Source: Chromohalobacter sarecensis | Lineage (GTDB): Bacteria > Pseudomonadota > Gammaproteobacteria > Pseudomonadales > Halomonadaceae | DNA length: 64,000 nucleotides | Reading direction: 5' to 3' | Assembly (NCBI RefSeq): GCF_023061135.1 | Contig: NZ_JAKGAN010000012.1 | Location: 34,511-98,510 of the forward strand | In this document: positions 58,621-64,000 of the stretch, one piece after another | How positions within the stretch are numbered: position 1 is the first letter of the stretch | How the letters are laid out: each line of letters begins with the position of its first letter | Notes under the pieces: generated by a model | The model's database searches: none | The model's input: only the letters and a program-made list of their open reading frames with translations | What the model was told of the DNA's origin: nothing | Translations under genes and position numbers: made by a program

Positions 58621-59961
58621 TCAAAAACGATAATCCATCGAGAGCGCAAAGACGTTGGCATCGACTTCATAGGTTCCGGAAAGGTCACCGCGGCGGGCAT
58701 TCTCGGGTTTGGTGCCGGATTGATCGATGTCGCCATCATCACCGAAGACGTGCATATACCCCGCCGTCACGCCAAACTCCGACGTCGGCATCCAGGTCGC
58801 ACCAAGAGTCGCCCAACGGCGGTCGGCATCCGGCACGCGCGGCGTACGATGCTCGCTGTCCGGCACCGGCGATTCGTCGACTCCCAGGCCAGCGCGCAAC
58901 AACCACTGCTGGTTGAGCTGATAGTTGGCCCCGACCGAGAAGGCCCAGGTATCGTCCCAGTTTTCGGTCGTGGTGCTCAATTCGCGGCCACCAGACTCGA
59001 CGGTTAGCTCCTTGAAGCTGCTCCACTCCGTCCATTCGGCATTGGCCATCAAGGCGAGCCGATCGGTCAATTGGTGGTAGATACCGAGGTTGAGGTTGGC
59101 CGGTGTGGTCAAATCCGCTTTGCCGCCAGCGTCCTGCAGACCCGAGACTGCCAGAACCTGCTGGCCGACTGGATCGCCGGAGCTATAGTCGACATCACCG
59201 TCCAACGTCAGCTCGACCTCCGAGCGGTAGCTGATGCCCAGGCGGGTACGTTCGGTCGCCTGAAAAAGCGCACCCAGCGTGTAGCCATATCCCCAGTCAT
59301 CGCCGGTCACTTCGGCCATACCATCGGCATTACCAATCGCCGAAGGCGGCAACTGGCCCGCACGAACTCCCTGCCCCCCCAGATCGATGGCATTAGACAG
59401 AGTAGCGTCAGCATACTGAGCACGCAGACCCACCGCCAAGTTGAGACGATCGGTGGCGCGGTAGTTCAGCGTCGGCTGGATATCGATGGTCTCGAGCTCG
59501 GTTTCAACGGCGTGATAGCGGCCGATCCACTCCTTGTCATACTTCGTCGAGAGGCCATACGGCGCGGAGATCGCAAGCCCCAAGTCGAACCGTTCATTCA
59601 AGCGCGTCTTGAAGGCGAAGCTGGGCACCCAGGCTTCCTCGCCGCCTTCGCGCGAGCCACCACGATCATAGCTCAAGGGTGACCCGGCTGGGCTCGCCGA
59701 CGCATCGGTCAATTTGAAGTTAGCATCGATATAGGAAATACCGCCCGCTACTTGGGTGCCCTCGACATTACCGATAGCCGCTGGGTTGAAGGTCATGTAG
59801 CTGACATCCTCGGCGCCAGCCGCAGCACCTGCCATGGCATTACCCAGAACCTTGGCACTCTGTTCACGAACCTGGAATCCCGAGGCTGCCGCATGGCCAG
59901 ACGCCATTACGGCGGATGCCAGGGTCACGGCAAGCGTGAGCTTGTTGATCTTGTTATGCAT
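58621..59961 (-). CDS. fadL: Outer-membrane long-chain fatty acid transporter FadL
   Basis: 446 residues with signal peptide ending AAA|SGF (~27). The mature N-terminus SGFQVREQSAKVLGNAMAG, the NPAA turn (TFNPAAIGN) and amphipathic strands ending in YRF are typical of the FadL beta-barrel. Imports long-chain fatty acids or other hydrophobic compounds across the outer membrane. An inverted repeat resembling PsrA/FadR operators lies ~100-125 bases upstream. Confidence 0.92.
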   Translation of the reverse strand: MHNKINKLTLAVTLASAVMASGHAAASGFQVREQSAKVLGNAMAGAAAGAEDVSYMTFNPAAIGNVEGTQVAGGISYIDANFKLTDASASPAGSPLSYDRGGSREGGEEAWVPSFAFKTRLNERFDLGLAISAPYGLSTKYDKEWIGRYHAVETELETIDIQPTLNYRATDRLNLAVGLRAQYADATLSNAIDLGGQGVRAGQLPPSAIGNADGMAEVTGDDWGYGYTLGALFQATERTRLGISYRSEVELTLDGDVDYSSGDPVGQQVLAVSGLQDAGGKADLTTPANLNLGIYHQLTDRLALMANAEWTEWSSFKELTVESGGRELSTTTENWDDTWAFSVGANYQLNQQWLLRAGLGVDESPVPDSEHRTPRVPDADRRWATLGATWMPTSEFGVTAGYMHVFGDDGDIDQSGTKPENARRGDLSGTYEVDANVFALSMDYRF

Positions 59962-60059
59962 GAAAACGTCCTCTTCTGCGGAGACGTGGAGGCGAAAATC
60001 GTCTTAGAATTTTTACCCTTGCCCGAGTAATGGCGTGCCTCTTCGTTTTGGCTGATGGC

Positions 60060-60086
60060 CGTTTGCAAGTCAAGAGCAAACGTTTG
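60060..60086. promoter_or_regulatory. Candidate fatty-acid-responsive operator upstream of fadL
   Basis: CGTTTGC/GCAAACG inverted repeat plus CAAACGTTTG. Resembles the GAAAC/CAAAC...GTTTG sites of PsrA-type TetR regulators of fatty-acid genes. Motif-level inference. Confidence 0.4.
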
Positions 60087-60219
60087 TTTTAATCTTGAAA
60101 CCGCTCATCCTTTAGTCTTATTAGTCGTCTCTCACCTAGCCTCTCTCCGGGGAGTAGCCTCATTTATTCATGCATTTCAGTCTCTTGCCTGGAGAGCACA
60201 GGAAGAGTCCAGGATCACC

Positions 60220-60251
60220 TTGACCTTTGTGTTACCCAAAGGTTCTAAACT
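60220..60251 (+). promoter_or_regulatory. MerR-type promoter/operator of merR-copA operon
   Basis: -35 TTGACC (60220-60225), 20-bp spacer, -10 TAAACT (60246-60251). The spacer holds the dyad ACCTTTG-N7-CAAAGGT (60223-60243), the same layout as CueR-controlled copA promoters, where the long spacer is corrected by activator twisting. Confidence 0.85.
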
Positions 60252-60275
60252 TCCCATACTACTCAGGAGGGCGCC

Positions 60276-60713
60276 ATGAAAGTCAGCGATCTGGCCCGAG
60301 CCACCGACGTCACCGGCGAAACGGTGCGCCATTACACGCGCGAGGGGCTATTGCATCCGCAGCGCGATCCCGACAACGGCTATCAGCTCTACGATGCCGA
60401 CGACCTCAATCGCCTGCGTTTCATACAGCGCGCACGCACGCTGGGGTTCAGTCTTCGCGAGGTGCGCGAGATTCTTGAGCACGCCGACCACGGCGACTCC
60501 CCGTGCCCCATGGTGCGCGACCTGCTGGCCGAACGCTTGCCGGAGATTCAGGCGCGCATCCGCGAGTTGCAGGCCCTGGCAACGCGCATGGAACACGCCT
60601 TGTCCTCCTGGCGAGACATGCCGGATGGCACGCCCGACGGCCATAGCCTGTGTCGGCTGATCGAGAGCTTGCCCATGGAAGGTGACGACGATTTCTCACG
60701 CCAGTCGCCATGA
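60276..60713 (+). CDS. MerR-family metal-responsive regulator
   Basis: 145 residues. Winged helix-turn-helix ([24 protein letters not shown]), then a dimerisation helix and a metal-binding end. Cys77 (SPCPM) is present, as in divalent-metal members (MerR, CadR, ZntR), whereas CueR has Ser77. The usual Cys112 is replaced (Trp112), and the only other cysteine is Cys126, so the metal loop is atypical. It lies directly upstream of copA under one MerR-type promoter, implying autoregulation and control of copA. Confidence 0.9.
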   Translation: MKVSDLARATDVTGETVRHYTREGLLHPQRDPDNGYQLYDADDLNRLRFIQRARTLGFSLREVREILEHADHGDSPCPMVRDLLAERLPEIQARIRELQALATRMEHALSSWRDMPDGTPDGHSLCRLIESLPMEGDDDFSRQSP

Positions 60714-60736
60714 GCGCAGCCAACGGAGAACGCAAG

Positions 60737-63292
60737 ATGAGCACAACGGCTCCCCATTCATTCAGCGTACCCGGCATGAACTGCCAGGGTTGCGTCAAAC
60801 GCATGCGCGAGGCGATTCGAGCTGAAGACGCCCAGGCCGAAGTCACCGGCGAGCCCGATGAAAAGCGTCTCGACGTCGAGTCATCTCTGGACGCGGCGCG
60901 TCTGAGCGCATTGCTCGAGCAAGCCGGCTATCCACCGGAAACGTCCCCATCGGAAACGACGACCAGTACCGCTGACGACAGCGCATCAGCGACGGCCTCG
61001 AGCGGCGACCGGCCAGACGCCGAGACAACGCCCGACGGAGCGCCGGTACGTCTATCGCTTTCGGGCATGACCTGCGCCGGCTGCGTCAACACCATCACCC
61101 AAGCTCTGAATGCCACGCCCGGCGTGCGCTCGGCCAGCGTCAACTTCGGCTCGCATACCGCCGAGGTCGTCGGCGACACAAGCGCCCAGCAACTGGTCGA
61201 AGCCGTCGAGGCGGTCGGTTACGGCGCCGAGCCCATCGAGGATCTCGGCCAGGCGGCACGCACTCGCGAACAAAACGAGGCGCGCGAATACCGTCAACGA
61301 CTTCGCGACACCGCACTGGGACTCATCCCCGGGGCGCTGCTGATGGGCAGCATGCTGTTCCACCATCCGCAGTTGAGCGGACCGGAACGCTGGGGCTGGC
61401 TGCTGATCGGTGTGGTCACGCTGGGCATCATGGCCACGGCAGGGCGTCGCTTCTTCGTCAATGTCTGGAAAACCTTCCGTCATCATCAGGCCAACATGGA
61501 TACCCTGATCGCCGTCGGCACCGGCACCGCCTGGCTCTATTCGATGACGGTGGTACTGATCCCCGAGGCGATTCCAGTCGCCGCGCGCGGTCTCTATTTT
61601 GAAGCCTCGGTAATGATCATCGGTCTGATCAGCCTCGGCAATGCCATGGAGCTGCGCGCCCGAGGGCGCACCTCACGGGCGCTCAATCGCCTGCTCGACC
61701 TGCAGGCACCCACCGCTCGAGTGATTCGCGACGGCGACGAGCGCGACGTGCCGCTCGACGACGTCGCCGTCGATGACCGCATTCGCGTGCGGCCCGGCGA
61801 GCGCCTGGCCGTAGATGGCCGCGTCGAGGAAGGCGACAGTCATGTCGACGAATCGATGTTGACCGGCGAGCCTCAGCCCGTCGCCAAGCATTCCGGCGAC
61901 GAGGTCAGTGCGGGCACGGTCAATGGTCGTGGCACGCTGGTCTATATCGCCACCCGTATCGGCGCCGACAGCCGCCTGGGGCGCATCGTCGAGCAAGTGG
62001 CCAGCGCCCAGAACTCGCGCCCGCCCATCGGTGTCCTGGCCGACCGGATTTCTGCCATCTTCGTCCCCAGCGTATTGATCATCGCCGTCCTCACGGCCTT
62101 GGTCTGGTTCAACTTCGGCCCCGCGCCGCAATTGGTCCACATGCTGGTTACCGCCACCACTGTGCTGATCATCGCCTGCCCATGCGCCCTGGGGCTGGCG
62201 ACACCGATGTCGACCATGATTGGCGTCGGCAAGGCCGCCGAGCACGGCATCCTGGTACGCGACGGCGATGCGCTGCAGACCGCCAGCAAACTGACAACCT
62301 TGGTCGTCGACAAGACCGGCACCCTGACCGAGGGGCGCCCGCGCGTGACCGCCGCCCAGTGGGCCACCGAGGATACCCACACCGCATTGAGCTGGGTGGC
62401 GGCCCTCGAACGTGGCTCCGAGCATCCCCTCGCCGAGGCACTCGGTGACTACGCCGAACAGCAGGGTGCCACGCAGGCCGCGCTTCCCGAGCTACGCGAG
62501 TTTCAAGCGCTCAGCGGACGTGGTGTCACCGCCGTCACCGACACCGGCCAGTCGTTGCGCCTGGGCAACGCCGCTCTGATGCGCGAGGGCGATGTCGAAC
62601 TGGGCCAGGCCCAGGCCTGGGGCGCCGAACTCGAAGACAAGGCACAGACACCGCTCTATCTGGCCGCCGACGGACAGGTATTGGGCGTCTTCGGCATCAG
62701 CGACCCGCTACGTGAGGACAGCCGCGACGCCGTGGCACGCTTGCAGGCCGACGGCATCGAGGTGGTCATGCTGACCGGCGATAACGCGCATACCGCCCAA
62801 GCTGTGGCGAAGGCGCTGGGTATCGCGCGCGTCGAGGCCGAACTTTTGCCGGAGGAAAAGCGCGAGATCGTCGCGCAGTTGCAACGCGACGGGCATCTCG
62901 TCGGCATGACCGGCGACGGCATCAACGACGCCCCGGCCCTGGCGCAGGCCAACGTGGGCTTTGCCATCGGTCAAGGCACCGACGTCGCGATCGAATCGGC
63001 CGGCATCACGCTGATGCGCAACTCGCTTCACGGCGTGGCCGATGCCATCGAGATCAGCCGCGCCACGTTGCGCAACATCAAACAGAACCTGTGGGGCGCC
63101 TTCGGCTACAACGGCCTGGGGATTCCCATCGCCGCCGGGGTGTTCTATCCGCTGACGGGGATGTTGCTCTCACCCATCGTCGCCGCCGTGGCCATGTCGC
63201 TGTCCTCGGTCACCGTGGTCAGCAACGCCAACCGCTTGAGGCTGTTCAAATCCACTGCACACAGTGCCAAAACGTCTGAGGAGGCCGCATGA
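60737..63292 (+). CDS. copA: Cu(+)-exporting P1B-type ATPase CopA
   Basis: 851 residues from ATG 60737 (GGAG eight bases upstream); ATG 60710, overlapping the merR stop, is an alternative (860). Two N-terminal metal-binding domains, GMNCQGC (Cys16, Cys19) and GMTCAGC (Cys113, Cys116), separated by a Ser/Thr/Asp linker. Eight membrane helices, with the transport motif Cys481-Pro-Cys483. Phosphorylated Asp525 is in DKTGT, the SEHPLAEAL loop follows, and the hinge is [12 protein letters not shown] (GYNGLG) and MSLSS in the last helices fit Cu+/Ag+ pumps. Detoxifies cytoplasmic copper. Confidence 0.95.
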   Translation: MSTTAPHSFSVPGMNCQGCVKRMREAIRAEDAQAEVTGEPDEKRLDVESSLDAARLSALLEQAGYPPETSPSETTTSTADDSASATASSGDRPDAETTPDGAPVRLSLSGMTCAGCVNTITQALNATPGVRSASVNFGSHTAEVVGDTSAQQLVEAVEAVGYGAEPIEDLGQAARTREQNEAREYRQRLRDTALGLIPGALLMGSMLFHHPQLSGPERWGWLLIGVVTLGIMATAGRRFFVNVWKTFRHHQANMDTLIAVGTGTAWLYSMTVVLIPEAIPVAARGLYFEASVMIIGLISLGNAMELRARGRTSRALNRLLDLQAPTARVIRDGDERDVPLDDVAVDDRIRVRPGERLAVDGRVEEGDSHVDESMLTGEPQPVAKHSGDEVSAGTVNGRGTLVYIATRIGADSRLGRIVEQVASAQNSRPPIGVLADRISAIFVPSVLIIAVLTALVWFNFGPAPQLVHMLVTATTVLIIACPCALGLATPMSTMIGVGKAAEHGILVRDGDALQTASKLTTLVVDKTGTLTEGRPRVTAAQWATEDTHTALSWVAALERGSEHPLAEALGDYAEQQGATQAALPELREFQALSGRGVTAVTDTGQSLRLGNAALMREGDVELGQAQAWGAELEDKAQTPLYLAADGQVLGVFGISDPLREDSRDAVARLQADGIEVVMLTGDNAHTAQAVAKALGIARVEAELLPEEKREIVAQLQRDGHLVGMTGDGINDAPALAQANVGFAIGQGTDVAIESAGITLMRNSLHGVADAIEISRATLRNIKQNLWGAFGYNGLGIPIAAGVFYPLTGMLLSPIVAAVAMSLSSVTVVSNANRLRLFKSTAHSAKTSEEAA

Positions 63293-63366
63293 CGTTCCTC
63301 GTCAACCTGATCGGGCTGGCATTGATCGCCGGCATCGTCTGGTGGTTCTGGCTATCGCCACGTTGA
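63289..63366 (+). CDS. 25-residue single-helix membrane peptide coupled to copA
   Basis: Residues [20 protein letters not shown], then WLSPR and a stop. Its ATG overlaps the copA stop (ATGA), and GAGGAGG lies just upstream, an unusually strong ribosome site. One membrane helix with aromatic WWFW end. It resembles the N-terminal helix of cupredoxin-domain proteins found in copper operons, so it may be a truncated relic or a genuine small subunit. Not previously visible in ordinary ORF cut-offs. Confidence 0.6.
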   Translation: MTFLVNLIGLALIAGIVWWFWLSPR

Positions 63367-63425
63367 GATCATTGCCGTGTGATGGCTATGCTGGGGGCAT
63401 TGCGTCGCGGTAAACGGGGAGTGAT

Positions 63426-63845
63426 ATGCCACGCATCCAAGGTGTTCTCGAAACCGCCCTCTACGTCACCGACATGGCCCGTGCCCGGGCCTTCTTCGAG
63501 AACGTGATGGAGCTGACGGCCTTCACTGCCGATCATCGCTTCACCGCGTACGAGGCCGGGCCGGGCAGCGTGTTGCTGCTATTTCAACAAGGCAGCACCC
63601 AGGAAACCGTGAACCTGCCGCACGGCATGGGCACCATACCGCCCCACGACGGCACCGGGCGCGTGCATCTGGCGCTGGCCATCGCCCGCGATGCATTGCA
63701 TGACTGGGAGGCCCAGCTCGCCGCGCACGACGTGCCCATCGAAGGCCGCACGCACTGGCCGAAAGGCGGTGAAAGCCTCTACTTTCGCGACCCGGACGGC
63801 CATTTGCTGGAACTGGCCACGCCCGGCGTCTGGCCGAATTACTGA
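63426..63845 (+). CDS. VOC-family (glyoxalase/dioxygenase fold) protein
   Basis: 139 residues, two beta-alpha-beta-beta-beta modules. ETALYVTDMARARAFFENVM at the start and YFRDPDGHLLELATPGVW at the end, with the metal-ligand Glu near the C-terminus, are VOC-fold marks seen in glyoxalase I and fosfomycin-resistance-like proteins. Substrate unknown. It lies 59 bases after the 25-aa peptide gene with its own GGGGAG ribosome site. Confidence 0.87.
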   Translation: MPRIQGVLETALYVTDMARARAFFENVMELTAFTADHRFTAYEAGPGSVLLLFQQGSTQETVNLPHGMGTIPPHDGTGRVHLALAIARDALHDWEAQLAAHDVPIEGRTHWPKGGESLYFRDPDGHLLELATPGVWPNY

Positions 63846-63863
63846 GAGGGAAGACGTCAGTAC

Positions 63864-64000
63864 GACGCTACGCGTCTTGAAGAAGGAAGAACGCCGCTAC
63901 GCGGCTGGAAGAAACCCCAGGGAAACAGAATCGTTCTCGGCTTCTAGCTTCTAGCTTCTAGCTTCTAGCTTCTAGCTTCTAGCTTCTAGCTTCTAGCTTC
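63864..64000 (+). repeat. Interspersed repeat: two hairpins then CTTCTAG heptamer array, cut by window end
   Basis: GACGC-TAC-GCGTC (63864-63876) and GCCGC-TAC-GCGGC (63893-63905), then a spacer, then at least 8.5 perfect CTTCTAG units from 63941 to the last base. Same plan as the prfB-lysS repeat. Confidence 0.9.

Larger units (their letters stand above)
59962..60275. other. 314-bp divergent intergenic region, fadL / merR
   Basis: No gene. It contains CGTTTGC-N9-GCAAACG (60060-60082) overlapping the palindrome CAAACGTTTG (60077-60086) on the fadL side, and the MerR-type promoter (60220-60251) on the other. Confidence 0.6.

Noticed and set aside
63941..64000. CRISPR array
   Set aside because: Units are 7 bp with no spacers; a simple tandem repeat.

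Overview
The window looks like a chromosomal segment of a moderately halophilic gammaproteobacterium of the Halomonas/Chromohalobacter type. This is an inference from four things: high GC by eye, acidic proteins, core gene orders typical of Pseudomonas and Halomonas (coaBC-dut-algC-argB-slmA, rsmD/ftsYEX-rpoH, holD-rimI, prfB-lysS), and osmoadaptation genes (a YehZYXW-type osmoprotectant importer and an EctD ectoine hydroxylase). No rRNA, tRNA, CRISPR array, prophage or insertion sequence was recognised. Nearly all of the sequence is coding.

Layout. 1-4.4 kb: 3' part of a DinF-like MATE exporter, a hot-dog thioesterase, a pore-less voltage-sensor-like membrane protein, a predicted propeller protein and an I78-type lipoprotein. 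4.5-8.5 kb: osmoprotectant ABC operon. 8.6-12.6 kb: two entericidin-like lipoproteins missing from ordinary ORF calls, a HIT protein, a structured 160-bp repeat, two lipoproteins, glycerate kinase and Dps. 12.7-22.3 kb: RmuC, a DJ-1/PfpI protein, an App1-type phosphatase, PepD, TmcA, TrxB, AhpC and a CPXCG protein. 22.6-34.9 kb: AcnA, malic enzyme, YeeE/YedE, TrpS, Ald, DUF2007, RlmI, MutM, L33/L28 and RadC. 35-48.8 kb: CoaBC, Dut, AlgC, ArgB, SlmA, RpoH, FtsXEY, RsmD, ZapB, RimI, a HolD-like psi protein, BolA, an MFS exporter and an acidic hypothetical. 49-51.8 kb: LysS and RF2 with its programmed frameshift. 52-58.5 kb: an oligopeptide-type ABC operon followed by ectD. 58.6-64 kb: FadL, a MerR regulator, CopA, a 25-residue membrane peptide, a VOC protein and a repeat array cut by the window end.

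How the genes work together. Stress functions dominate the accessory content. The YehZYXW-like importer and EctD serve osmotic stress. AhpC, TrxB and Dps serve peroxide stress. The ahpC promoter has a four-half-site OxyR-like operator abutting its -35 element, and dps has a similar but weaker site. A MerR regulator and CopA form a copper/soft-metal operon with a classic 20-bp-spacer MerR promoter.

Most notable for follow-up: the voltage-sensor-like protein without a pore, the 25-aa peptide translationally coupled to copA, the OxyR-like operators, the MerR protein lacking the usual metal-loop cysteine, 10-13 bp tandem repeats upstream of tmcA and rmuC, and an interspersed repeat family (hairpin plus CTTCTAG heptamers) with two copies here.
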